From: Haloterrigena salifodinae
GTDB taxonomy: Archaea; Halobacteriota; Halobacteria; Halobacteriales; Natrialbaceae
Length of the DNA: 64,000 nt
NCBI RefSeq assembly: GCF_003977755.1
Contig: NZ_RQWN01000002.1
Location: 1 to 64,000, forward strand
Direction of reading: 5' to 3'
Position numbers and translations under genes: made by a program
Notes under the pieces: generated by a model
The model's input: the letters and a program-made list of their open reading frames with translations, nothing else
What the model was told of the DNA's origin: nothing
The model's database searches: none
Shown here: positions 1 through 8,247 of the stretch, one piece after another
Layout: the number at the start of each line of letters is the position of its first letter
Position numbering within the stretch: the stretch's first letter is position 1

Positions 1-190
1 CGAGAGGGCACGTGCCGGGCAGCGACGCACCACGGGGTAAGAGCTGAACGCATCTAAGCTCGAAACCCACTTGGAAAAGAGATACCACCGAGGCCACTCG
101 TAGAAGACGAGTTCGATAGACTCGGGATGTACGCACCAAGGCAACGAGGTGTTGAGTCCGCGAGCACTAACTGGCCAAGCCACACACTCA
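1..190 (+). rRNA. 23S rRNA, 3' end (partial)
   Basis: The 3' end of a haloarchaeal 23S rRNA enters from the left edge. The final domain is recognisable by the run around 41-60 (gagctgaacgcatctaagct), the GAAACCCACTTGGAAAAGAG segment at 62-81 and the terminal GCACTAACTGGCCAAGCC at 164-181. The exact 3' end is set by analogy with other haloarchaeal 23S genes and is uncertain by about 10 nt. The 5S gene follows about 115 bp downstream on the same strand, as usual in archaeal rRNA operons. Confidence 0.95.
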
Positions 191-264
191 TATCGCATCT
201 GGATCAGACCCGGAAACGGGTCCAGGCGCTAACTGGACTACACGTACAATCACGGTCACATACC

Positions 265-306
265 ACCGATATTGGTATTGCGGCGGTTCGATTCCGTCGA
301 TCGGCG
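265..306 (+). ncRNA. tRNA-like mini-structure immediately 5' of 5S rRNA (processing signal)
   Basis: A T-arm with stem GGCGG/CCGTC (282-286/294-298) and loop TTCGATT (287-293) is enclosed by a short acceptor-like stem (266-270 with 300-304). About 10 nt replace the D and anticodon arms. The structure ends directly at the 5S start. Acceptor/T-arm minihelices upstream of 5S are known in Haloferax volcanii, where tRNase Z uses them to cut the 5S 5' end. The structure is seen directly; the processing role here is inferred from that precedent. Confidence 0.75.
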
Positions 307-428
307 TTGAGGCGGCCACAGCGGCGGGGTTCCACCCGTACCCATCCCGAACACGGTAGTTAAGCCCGCCTGCGTTTCGGTGAGTACTGGAGTGCGCGAG
401 CCTCTGGGAGACCCGATTCGCCGCCACC
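307..428 (+). rRNA. 5S rRNA
   Basis: This is a complete archaeal 5S rRNA of about 122 nt. It begins TTGAGGCGGCCACAGCGG and contains the conserved CCCGTACCCATCCCGAACAC block (about 334-353), TAAGCCCGCCTGCG and AGTACTGGAGTGCGCGAGCCT. The 3' GGCGGC-complement (CGCCGCC near 419-425) closes helix I. Ends are accurate to a few bases. It is the last stable RNA of the operon that I can see; no tRNA-Cys follows, although that gene often sits here in haloarchaea. Confidence 0.97.
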
Positions 429-454
429 CACTCATACTTCATCATCACGCCTCG

Positions 455-499
455 CACAGCACCGGCTGTGTGGGGCTACTCGTATTTACCCAGTAGCCC
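455..499 (+). other. Two hairpins downstream of 5S rRNA
   Basis: Two perfect short hairpins follow the 5S: CACAGC/GCTGTG (455-460/465-470, 4-nt loop) and GGGCTACT/AGTAGCCC (473-480/492-499, 11-nt loop). They may belong to 3' trailer processing or operon termination. No T-run follows, so a classical terminator is not supported. Confidence 0.45.
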
Positions 500-506
500 T
501 CGGAGA

Positions 507-547
507 ACCAATAGTAGTCTAACGGCGGTTCGATCCCGCCGATTGGT
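507..547 (+). ncRNA. Second tRNA-like mini-structure downstream of 5S rRNA
   Basis: This has the same architecture as the element before the 5S: acceptor-like stem ACCAAT/ATTGGT (507-512/542-547), about 10 nt, then a T-arm GGCGG/CCGCC (524-528/536-540) with loop TTCGATC (529-535). All pairs are Watson-Crick. Compared with the first copy, base changes in both stems keep pairing, which supports a real RNA structure. What it processes is unknown; it could mature the 5S trailer or be left from a second 5S unit. Confidence 0.55.
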
Positions 548-550
548 GTT

Positions 551-1312
551 ACAGCGGCTCGTATAACAGGACCACTCAGAGTATCCTGAATCCGAGAGCG
601 ATCTCGCGTCCGTTTTGGGAGCGGTTAGGAGGGCTAGAGGAAAGCTTCCACGAGCACAATGGATGGCCATAGTCTCCATCACGAAGCTACCAGTCCATTC
701 TCCCCTCGCTTTCAAATATTACTCACAGAGGTTAGAATTGCCGTCAATCGATGATCAACTCCGGTTCGTGAACCTGGTTCGATTCGAGCGAGTAGTCCAA
801 CCAATCGTCAGTCAAGCGCTCTAGGACAGAAGCCGTAATCGGACTTCTGAGCGTCGTCTTGACTGGGAAACGCTATTCGCGAGTGCAGTAGTCGCTTCAG
901 CTACCGATCACGACAAGCGGGCACTACACGCACGTTCTTACAAGAGTGCAACTGGCATAGAGCGGTAACTGTGCTTCTCGAGCGGGAATATGGTCGAATG
1001 GTACCTGTCCCAGCACAGTCGGTCCGAAATCGACTACTATGGAAGCTGCCACGCTGATAAATATATAACCAGTCCGGTACAATGAGGAACATACTGTTTT
1101 TCAAACCACTGTAGCGATACGTGAGGACGAATTCCATCCGCGAGCTCTTCTCGAGTGCACACGACTATTGATCGGAGCTCGTAATGCGAGCAGTAGCTTT
1201 GCGTCTCTGCTACGTGACCCAGCTCGCGATGACTGCGAGACTCGAGACGATCGAGGACGAGGAATCGGAATATCGAACCGGCGCTCCGGAAACGTCGCGG
1301 ATGCGAGAAGCC
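551..1312. other. Intergenic stretch without recognisable gene
   Basis: I see no convincing coding region, tRNA or repeat between the rRNA operon and the pseudogenes that follow. Short open frames here have no recognisable protein features. Confidence 0.5.
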
Positions 1313-1830
1313 TCAGTCCGGTAGCGGCGACTCGGTTCCGCGGACGCTATCGATGACGACGTCGCCGTCGGATCGGGACGCGATCCAGAACAGTTTGTGG
1401 GCGTCGACCGATTGCTCGAACGAGATTTCCGGCGCGGAGCCGACGGCCACTTTTCGGAGCGTCCACGTGAATACCGTGTCTTGGGCCTTCCCCCGAACCA
1501 GTGGGTCGGGAAGCTCGGACGGGACGGCGAGCGCGTCGTTGACCGTTTTTGCGACGGTGTCCGTAGACACGTCGGCCCGAGCGGCGAGCCGACGGGAGCG
1601 GTCGGCGCTGATGACGTATTCGACGTCGCGGTTCGGAAGCAGCGGTCGTTCGATCGTCGCGACCGCATCGGAGACTCGAAACGGGTCTGCGACGCCGCCG
1701 ACGCGTCCGGGGAAGCGACTTCCTCGCGGGCCACCGTCGGTTCGATGACGGTGAGGTCCGCGCGTTCGCGCGGCTCGCCGGTGATCACCGCGGGCTCGCC
1801 CGACTCCAACTGTCGACGCGTGTCACTCAT
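1313..1830 (-). pseudogene. Frameshifted hypothetical gene, possible HTH protein
   Basis: Two frames on the minus strand together make one plausible protein. The first starts with ATG at 1830, directly after the stop of the symporter remnant, and reads MSDTRRQLESGEPAVITGEP onward. The second continues from about 1690 through a helix-turn-helix-like stretch (SRRLAARADVSTDTVAKTV) and ends at 1313. A frameshift near 1680 separates them. The abutting start and stop suggest a former operon with the transporter. I do not recognise the family; the HTH suggestion rests only on this segment. Confidence 0.5.
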
Positions 1831-2690
1831 TTACTCGTCACCCGTTTTCCAGTAGTCGCTGGCCGTAACGTGTGCGCGGATGTTGTCGGTTTCCGTGGCG
1901 GCCTTCGAATCGACGTCCTGGCCGCCGCCGGTCACATAATCGGGGGTGCCCGTCGGATCGTCGCTGCTCGAGAGGGCCGAGAGCGGTTTGTTGAAAGACC
2001 CGAAGTGCTCGTCGATGCCCTCCAAGGGCTCCGTGACGAGCGGGATGACGACGAGCGTGATCGTCGAGAAGGTGAACGCGGGGACGAGCCCGTAGACGGT
2101 GACGAGTCCCACGAGGAACGCCGACCCCTCGATAGCACTCATGAATCCGACGATTTCGAGGATGCCCGAAAGCTGGATCCAGACGATCACCGTTAGGATT
2201 CCAACGATCATACTCGCAACCGAGCCTTTGGTGGTGATGCGCTTCCAGCACAGCGACGCGATGTGCGTCGGGCCGATGGCCGCGCCGAGGCCGCCCCAGG
2301 CGTAGTCGAGAACGAGCGTGTAGATCGGTGTGTTCTGTACGAGGAAGGCGACGCTCGCTTCCCCGAGGCCGAGCGTGACGTACTGGTGAATTGCGAAGAG
2401 CGTCTCTTGGCTCGCGCCCGGGTGATGTAGCCGTGGTAGACGTCCTCGACGATCGTACTCGGCGCGACGAGCAGTTGCGAGTCGGCGCTAGACAGCATCG
2501 CGGCGAGTGCGACCGCTAGGTTGATCCCCGCCCCGCAATCGCGCTGGGTAGAATTCGAGCATGAGCAGCGGCATGGCGTTATTCGGGTCCTCGATGCCGC
2601 CCTGGCCGAAGACGGCTAGCGCGTACAGTCCGACGAACCCGGCGCCGATGTAGACGACGAACACTACTAGAACACTCGGAATAGTGGTCG
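1831..2690 (-). pseudogene. Decayed SSS-family (PutP-type) sodium/solute symporter
   Basis: Fragments in different minus-strand frames match consecutive parts of a sodium:solute symporter. About 2690-2530 gives VYIGAGFVGLYALAVFGQGG, 2500-2430 gives AAMLSSADSQLLVAPSTIVE, which is the hallmark of the PutP/SSS family, and 2211-1831 gives the last membrane segments and the charged tail. At least two frameshifts separate them. The N-terminal half of the family's usual roughly 500 residues is not found. In life it probably imported proline or a related solute with sodium, which fits the proline genes nearby. No part can give a functional carrier. Confidence 0.8.
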
Positions 2691-3035
2691 TAATTCGTCG
2701 CCTCGAAAACCACCGGCTCGCAATCGTACGGACCAGCCGTCGATCAAGCGGAGTTGCGTGAGCCGATACATTTCCGAGCGTATCTGTCCAGAACTCAGCC
2801 GTTCCTGATACTCGTCACGAGTTGCTCACGGCCGTACTCGTCGGTCACATCGTTTCGATGAAACCGGACGTACATTGTCGGTCCACAGAACGACGAAGCG
2901 GTGATTGTGCTAGATCCCACTGAAATTCAGGGAATGTACGCGGCAAACGGCGTCAACACGAGTGGGCCGCTCCGGCGAGTGGCCGCTACATCACAGCAGA
3001 TCGTAGCGCTCTTTTGTCACTCAGGATTGTGCGTG
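2691..3035. other. Intergenic stretch, nothing recognised
   Basis: No gene, RNA or repeat was recognised. The missing N-terminal half of the decayed symporter is not detectable here. Confidence 0.4.
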
Positions 3036-3947
3036 TCAGTCGACGATTCCGTATCGAGTGAGCTCTGCCTGAATCTCTTCGCGTTTCATCAGTGAGAACC
3101 CCGCAACTACGAGGAGGAACCCACCAACCATTGAGAACGTGATTGGCTCCCCAAACAGAAGCCACCCGGTAGTTGCAGCAACTACAGGAGACAGATACAT
3201 CACAAGTGTCACCTCAAACGAGGGGCGACGCTGGAGTAGTGAAAAATAGAGCAGATACGCAACGACTGTCGAGATGATACCGAGATAGGCGACTGCCACG
3301 CCAGCAATCAGTGGCACCTCACCACTCCACGTCTCTCCAAATAGTGGGCTCAGGGCGTGTAAAAGGACCGCACCGAGGGCCGCTGACCAAGCTGTTTGCA
3401 CTGAACTGGAGAGTGACATGTCGGCGTATCGAATCAGCACACTCGCCAGCGCGACGCCACCCGCGCCCCCGAATAGAATTGCCTTGCCCAGCAGGCTCTC
3501 GGTGAACGTAATCGCTCCGGACGGAACCAGCATAACCAGCACACCGACGAATCCAATCCCCAAGCCAGCGATCGAGAGAGGGCGAAGGCGCTCTTTGGGA
3601 AGGAGCACCCACGAGAACCCGGCTGTTAACACCGGAACGAGACTAGTCATTATGCCCGAGAAAACGCTCGTGGTCAGGGCCTGTCCGATGTACCAGACAC
3701 CGTTGCCGATTACAGTCCACAACACGCCGCCAGCAACGATCGCAAGCACGTCGCCTCGTGAACGCGGCCTCCAGTCCTCACTCCGAAGGACGACGTACCC
3801 GATCATCAGTAGGCTGGCCACGTCGAATCGCAACGCCATCAACAGAAGCGGCGGGAACGTCGAAAGCCCGATTTCGGCGGCCGGAAAGATGGTACCCCAT
3901 AATAGTGCGAGAAGCCCCAAATCCCGAACGTCTCTAACTGTCGACAT
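3036..3947 (-). CDS. EamA/DMT-superfamily permease
   Basis: A 303-residue membrane protein with about ten predicted hydrophobic segments arranged as two EamA halves. The first half begins LGLLALLWGTIFPAAEIGLS. The second begins with VALASVLIRYADMSLSSSVQ and ends in LVMYLSPVVAATTGWLLFGE, the typical second-repeat signature. Length is normal for the family. These proteins export or import small metabolites, often amino acids; the substrate cannot be told. The ATG at 3947 (MSTVRDVRDLG) is chosen over an in-frame ATG at 4010 because the extra N-terminus is polar and unlike the family. Confidence 0.85.
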   Translation of the reverse strand: MSTVRDVRDLGLLALLWGTIFPAAEIGLSTFPPLLLMALRFDVASLLMIGYVVLRSEDWRPRSRGDVLAIVAGGVLWTVIGNGVWYIGQALTTSVFSGIMTSLVPVLTAGFSWVLLPKERLRPLSIAGLGIGFVGVLVMLVPSGAITFTESLLGKAILFGGAGGVALASVLIRYADMSLSSSVQTAWSAALGAVLLHALSPLFGETWSGEVPLIAGVAVAYLGIISTVVAYLLYFSLLQRRPSFEVTLVMYLSPVVAATTGWLLFGEPITFSMVGGFLLVVAGFSLMKREEIQAELTRYGIVD

Positions 3948-4854
3948 TCTATACTCTCCGTGATTTTGTAACTGGATTGACTCTCCAGATGCTGATGATA
4001 GACTCCACACTGCGCCATTGTCCCGCGAGTTGTACTCGAGTCGCTAGCGTACTCATTCGATTGACAGCCATCTGTTGTCGTTGTCACACACGGTCTTGAA
4101 AATATCGAATTTGGCGAATTCGTTCCGGGATAACACTCGATCAGATGTGCAGTGTCACGTCTGGAGACCTATAACTTCTTCAACCGCTAGCCTTGTTCCC
4201 GAAACTCAGCCGAGCCCACGATATGTGTCGGGATGTCGAAACCCGCAGTACCGTCGAGAAGCCACCTTGCCGTCTCTGAGCGTCACCTTGTAGCCGAACC
4301 GACCGACGGTTCGATCAGTGCTTCGCATGGGTCCACTCGAACCCATGACTCGGTCTCACCGTCGTGTTCCTCGAGGAATCGACGGTTCGCCGTCGGTGGG
4401 TTCTGGGAAGGTGTTCATTGACCTCGGGATACTCCCCGCAGATCGTGCGGTCAGTTCTCATAAACGCGACGGGGAGGCCGCTGCCGGTGGTCTCGTCCAT
4501 CCGACCACCGCAGTACGGGCAAACCCGGCTCGTGCTCCGACGGCTCCGCTGTACTGCGATTGATCATGACCGAGGATTTCAGTTGTCCGTCCGACGGACG
4601 CGAGTCAGCGAACGAGAGCTCGTAGGTGGGGAAGGCCAGCAGCGAAATCAGGACATAGCGGAGAATCCACCGCTACCGCGTGGGACAGTGGATTCGCTCG
4701 TTCTCTCGTAACTCGTTCCCCGCGACGCAACCCTCCTGGAGCAGGAAATTTTCGTTCTAGACAACCGAATCCTCTCCGATCCAACCCCTTCGACTTACTG
4801 ACCCTTCCTAACGCCGTTTACTCCGAATTCCACAGTATTGGTATAATATCGAGT
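3948..4854. other. Long intergenic region, possible zinc-ribbon remnant
   Basis: There is no intact gene in 900 bp. On the minus strand around 4550-4315 a short frame contains CPYCGGRMDETT and then loses any family resemblance before stopping. This might be the remnant of a small zinc-ribbon protein, but there is no good start and only one CxxC pair. Otherwise nothing was recognised. Confidence 0.3.
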
Positions 4855-5853
4855 TTAGACACTAAAACATGGGACTGAGTCTTCAGGATCACGTAAGAAC
4901 TTGTGGGTTGCGACGATATACGCGGATCCAGCAACCTCCGATGTCATTACGCGGATGCCGTCTCTGTCCTCATGGTCTTGGAGTTCCCCTTCGAAACGTG
5001 TTCCGATCACGCTTTCGTACTGGTATGCCTCGTTAAGGTCGAGTTCCTCCTTGTCGTGAAGAAGGGTCATTTTGGCACACGTCCCGGATCCGCACGGGGA
5101 ACGATCGACTTGCCCTTCGCCGAAAATAACGACGTTTCGGTCGGCGTCGTTGTCTGACTCGTAGAACTCCGTGATGTCTACTGTCGTACTTTTTCCAGAA
5201 AGTGGGTCTTGAAGGCCGAACTCTCGGTTGATGGTCCTCCGGATTTCAAGGCCTAATTCCACGAATTTGTCCGTATTCTCTGTCGCGACTGCGAGGTCAA
5301 CTGCGGACGCAGGGACAAGTGCGAATACATTACCAGCGTGGACAACGTCTACCGGAACTACGACCGTTCTGCCGCCAAGCGACAGGGTAACTTCGACGTT
5401 ATCAACAATATACGAGGTGATGTTCTGGACCGCAACTCGGTCGACCCTCCCGTCCTCACTCATCTCTGGACGCGCTGAGACGACACCTGCTGGCGTTTCG
5501 ATTCGTACCTGTGATTTCGCTTCTAGTCGTCCTGTTTCTATCAATGCGGTCACGACGCCTATAGTCCCGTGCCCACACATGTCGAGGTACCCCCCATTAT
5601 CCATGAAGAATAATCCAAGGTCTGCGTCGTCACGAGAGGGTGGGACCGTAATCGCCCCGAACATATCGTCATGGCCCCGTGGCTCCTTCATCAAGAACTC
5701 ACGTAAGTGGTCGAATTCTTCGGCAAACTTATCGCGTTGCTCTCGAACCGTTCCACCCTCGAACACTTCTCGGTTGAGGCCGCCAGTGATAATGCGAGTC
5801 GGCTCGCCACCTGTGTGCGTGTCGATCGACTCAATAAGCACGTCTGACTGCAT
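4855..5853 (-). CDS. Proline racemase / 4-hydroxyproline epimerase family protein
   Basis: A 332-residue PLP-independent racemase of the proline racemase family. Both catalytic cysteines are present: MCGHGTIG near residue 93 and SPCGSGTCA near residue 255. The second Cys argues for a racemase or epimerase rather than the trans-3-hydroxyproline dehydratase branch, which has Thr there. The N-terminal SIDTHTGGEPTRI is the family signature. Proline racemase versus hydroxyproline 2-epimerase cannot be separated by eye. The neighbouring sodium symporter and proline dehydrogenase suggest imino-acid use. A TATA box lies 25-30 bp before the ATG, giving a nearly leaderless transcript. Confidence 0.88.
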   Translation of the reverse strand: MQSDVLIESIDTHTGGEPTRIITGGLNREVFEGGTVREQRDKFAEEFDHLREFLMKEPRGHDDMFGAITVPPSRDDADLGLFFMDNGGYLDMCGHGTIGVVTALIETGRLEAKSQVRIETPAGVVSARPEMSEDGRVDRVAVQNITSYIVDNVEVTLSLGGRTVVVPVDVVHAGNVFALVPASAVDLAVATENTDKFVELGLEIRRTINREFGLQDPLSGKSTTVDITEFYESDNDADRNVVIFGEGQVDRSPCGSGTCAKMTLLHDKEELDLNEAYQYESVIGTRFEGELQDHEDRDGIRVMTSEVAGSAYIVATHKFLRDPEDSVPCFSV

Positions 5854-5875
5854 ATCCTACCATCCGCGAGTTCAA

Positions 5876-5883
5876 GTATAATG
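5876..5883 (-). promoter_or_regulatory. TATA box of the proline racemase gene
   Basis: Minus-strand CATTATAC is centred about 27 bp upstream of the ATG at 5853, the spacing expected for leaderless haloarchaeal transcripts. It indicates that the racemase has its own promoter separate from the symporter genes upstream. Confidence 0.55.
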
Positions 5884-5947
5884 ATTTCGCTCCAGAGGGG
5901 GTTTCAGTGCCACTGAAAAAGACGGTAGTCAGATCCGCAACGGCAAC

Positions 5948-6271
5948 CTATAGTCTCTCTAAGTTGGATATCTGAGAGTCATTCCAATCGTAAAACGACT
6001 CGTCGGTCTTTTTCAGAGTCTCAACACACTCGTTGTACCGCTGGACCGCTATCTCACGATATGGGTCGTTAGGGTGGTTCTCGATCCACTCACGGAGTTC
6101 GAACAGAGCGCGTGGGGAGTAGCTCTCTATCGCCCCCTGTCGGGTGATTAACTCGGCTTTCTTGTCCTCTTCGGAAAGGGTTTTCCTGAGAGCCACTAGA
6201 GAAGCGCACCACAGAGTGATGATCATTGACAGCATGACGACCCAACCGAATGCAGTTAATGTCTCCGCCAT
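5948..6271 (-). CDS. Small membrane partner of an NSS sodium symporter
   Basis: A 107-residue protein with one N-terminal membrane helix (LTAFGWVVMLSMIITLWCAS, about 5-27) and a charged cytoplasmic domain (SPRALFELREWIENHPNDPY). It starts 2 bp after the symporter stop, so translation is probably coupled. Small single-helix subunits next to NSS transporters are known for bacterial MetP/MetS-type systems. This protein is longer, and homology is not claimed, only the same arrangement. A role in stability or activity of the transporter is inference. Confidence 0.65.
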   Translation of the reverse strand: MAETLTAFGWVVMLSMIITLWCASLVALRKTLSEEDKKAELITRQGAIESYSPRALFELREWIENHPNDPYREIAVQRYNECVETLKKTDESFYDWNDSQISNLERL

Positions 6272-6273
6272 TA

Positions 6274-7725
6274 TCAGTCACCTCCTGGCGTCAGAGCAGG
6301 TTCATTCGTCTTTCCTCTCCGAATGAACTGCATGAGTAGGATACTCCCGATAGTAAGACCAACCATGAGGGCGAGACCGCTGATTGCCCGCGGGTCCTCG
6401 ATATTGGTTGCGAAGTAATACCCCATAATGAAGACCATTACGGTCGGAATCACGTATTTGATGATCGGATCCCAATAAGAGCCAATATAGACGTCGCTGT
6501 TATGATTTAAGTCGAGGATGCGAGCGCGTTTCGAATCGATCACCCAGCCGACAAGGATGAGTATCATCAACGTCGCGAGCGGGAGTCCGAAGTTGCCGAA
6601 CATGAAGTCCATCCAGCCGAGGAATTCGGAGGAATATGCGCTCGGAATTCCGAGCAGCCACCAAGCGCCGACAACTGCTATCACGGACTGAGTACGCGTC
6701 AGACGCGTCTCTTCTTTGACGGTCGTTACCCCGACCTCTGTGATACCGAGGCCGGACGAGTATGTAGCGAACAGGAAGCCAAGGAAGAACAGAAGGCCCC
6801 AGATGTAGCCGCCGGTCATACTCGGGAAGATAGAAACGAGCGAAACGAAGGTCAACTCAGCCCCTGTAGTCGGTTCTAGACCGAACGCGAAGACGGCAGG
6901 AAACACGGTAAAGATGGCAAGTAGACCGATGCTCGTGTTCCCAACCGCGGTGATCAGGCCGCCGCCGAGCGGGACGTCGTCGTTCTTTCCGAGGTAGCTA
7001 CCGTAAGTGAGTGCAATACCCCATCCCAGCCCGGTTGAGAAGAGTGCCTGACCAAGAGCAGCAATCCACGTATTTGCATCGGTCATGTACTTCCACTCAG
7101 GATTGAACGCGAACGCGAGCCCTTCCATCGCTCCAGGGAGCGTTAGTCCTTTGATAGCGACTGCGGACAGCGTCACCACCAACGCCGGGATCATCCATTT
7201 GACGACTCGTTCAATACCATCCGAGATACCGAAAAGTAAGACGAATCCGACTAGAACTGCAACTAACGTGTGCAGTCCCACGACTAACAGTGGGGATCCG
7301 GAGAACGCGGCCCAGAACGCCGTGGGGTCGAATCCGGGTTGGTAGAACGTTCCCAGTACCGCGTGTGCCAGATAGTAGATTGTCCACGCGATTACCGGGG
7401 CGTAGTAAGACATCAACCCGATATTGACGATGACGACTACAAGGCCCAACCCTTCGGACCACCCCTCTCCGAGGAAGTTCTTAAACGCACCAATGACTCC
7501 CCTCTGCGTGTACCGTCCGAGAAGCGTTTCTGCCATTAATCCAGGGACGGCGATGAGGTACAGTAGGACGAGATATATAACCAGAAACGCCCCACCTCCG
7601 TTCATTCCAGCAACATACGGCATTCGCCAGATGTTGCCAGACCCCACCACAGCCCCGACCAGTGCCATAACGAAACCGAACCGTGTTGCCCACTGATCAC
7701 GGGCGAGTCCTGTATCTTCTTCCAT
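6274..7725 (-). CDS. NSS-family sodium-dependent amino-acid transporter
   Basis: A 483-residue neurotransmitter:sodium symporter family member. The N-terminal signature WATRFGFVMALVGAVVGSGN with IWRMPYVAGMNGGGAF forms the helix 1 sodium/substrate site, and about twelve hydrophobic segments follow. The ATG at 7725 is chosen because a TATA box at 7753-7760 puts the transcript start at about 7730; longer in-frame starts (7740, 7944) would lie at or upstream of it. It probably imports an amino or imino acid with sodium at the cytoplasmic membrane. The neighbouring racemase and proline dehydrogenase suggest proline or hydroxyproline, and it could replace the decayed PutP-type carrier nearby. Confidence 0.88.
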   Translation of the reverse strand: MEEDTGLARDQWATRFGFVMALVGAVVGSGNIWRMPYVAGMNGGGAFLVIYLVLLYLIAVPGLMAETLLGRYTQRGVIGAFKNFLGEGWSEGLGLVVVIVNIGLMSYYAPVIAWTIYYLAHAVLGTFYQPGFDPTAFWAAFSGSPLLVVGLHTLVAVLVGFVLLFGISDGIERVVKWMIPALVVTLSAVAIKGLTLPGAMEGLAFAFNPEWKYMTDANTWIAALGQALFSTGLGWGIALTYGSYLGKNDDVPLGGGLITAVGNTSIGLLAIFTVFPAVFAFGLEPTTGAELTFVSLVSIFPSMTGGYIWGLLFFLGFLFATYSSGLGITEVGVTTVKEETRLTRTQSVIAVVGAWWLLGIPSAYSSEFLGWMDFMFGNFGLPLATLMILILVGWVIDSKRARILDLNHNSDVYIGSYWDPIIKYVIPTVMVFIMGYYFATNIEDPRAISGLALMVGLTIGSILLMQFIRRGKTNEPALTPGGD

Positions 7726-7752
7726 GCTACGAAAAAACATGAATGATACGAT

Positions 7753-7760
7753 TGTATAAA
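7753..7760 (-). promoter_or_regulatory. TATA box of the NSS transporter operon
   Basis: Minus-strand TTTATACA lies about 28-35 bp before the ATG at 7725. This supports that start and a 5' UTR of only a few bases. Confidence 0.55.
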
Positions 7761-8247
7761 CCTTCCTGTTCTCGTATCGTGGACATCGGTACATCAAACC
7801 GCCTGCTCGAATGCTGTAACCAGGGTCGATCCTCCAGTAGTTGGTGATTCCAAAAATAGTTGTAGGGGTCGTGTAGACGACCAGCCAGCGCTCTGTGCTG
7901 GTCTGACTGTCATGCAATATCTCATGAAACCGTTCGATCCCCATCGTATCGGTCTCAAAATCGGTACATTCGAAGAACCCGTAGGGCAGCGTGGGGTTCT
8001 TCGATCTATCAGCGCTTCGCTGAGCAAACAGCAGATCGCGGTACTATACGATTATGCACAGACGTCTATATTGCCGGTGACTGGTGCGTTCAGCGATCAA
8101 TGACTAAAACTGTGAACCCGTGTAGGCTGGGCGCGCGTACTCGGTGATTCGTGAACCGACAGGAATAGTCTCGTCTCTCGTCTGAAACGGATCTTATGCG
8201 CTGTCGTCAGTAGGAGCGGTTCCTCGGCGTTACTGACCTGCACTCGA
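7761..8247. other. Intergenic region with a 10-bp inverted repeat
   Basis: No gene was recognised in about 490 bp. A perfect inverted repeat, CGAAGAACCC (7971-7980) with GGGTTCTTCG (7994-8003), encloses a 13-nt loop. It could be a hairpin, an operator or a trace of a mobile element; nothing decides between these. Confidence 0.4.

Noticed and set aside
281..308. Complete tRNA gene before 5S
   Set aside because: Only acceptor-like and T-arm parts exist; there are no D or anticodon arms and no room for them.
4315..4560. Zinc-ribbon protein on the minus strand
   Set aside because: There is one CPYCGG pair only, no matching second pair, and no acceptable start.
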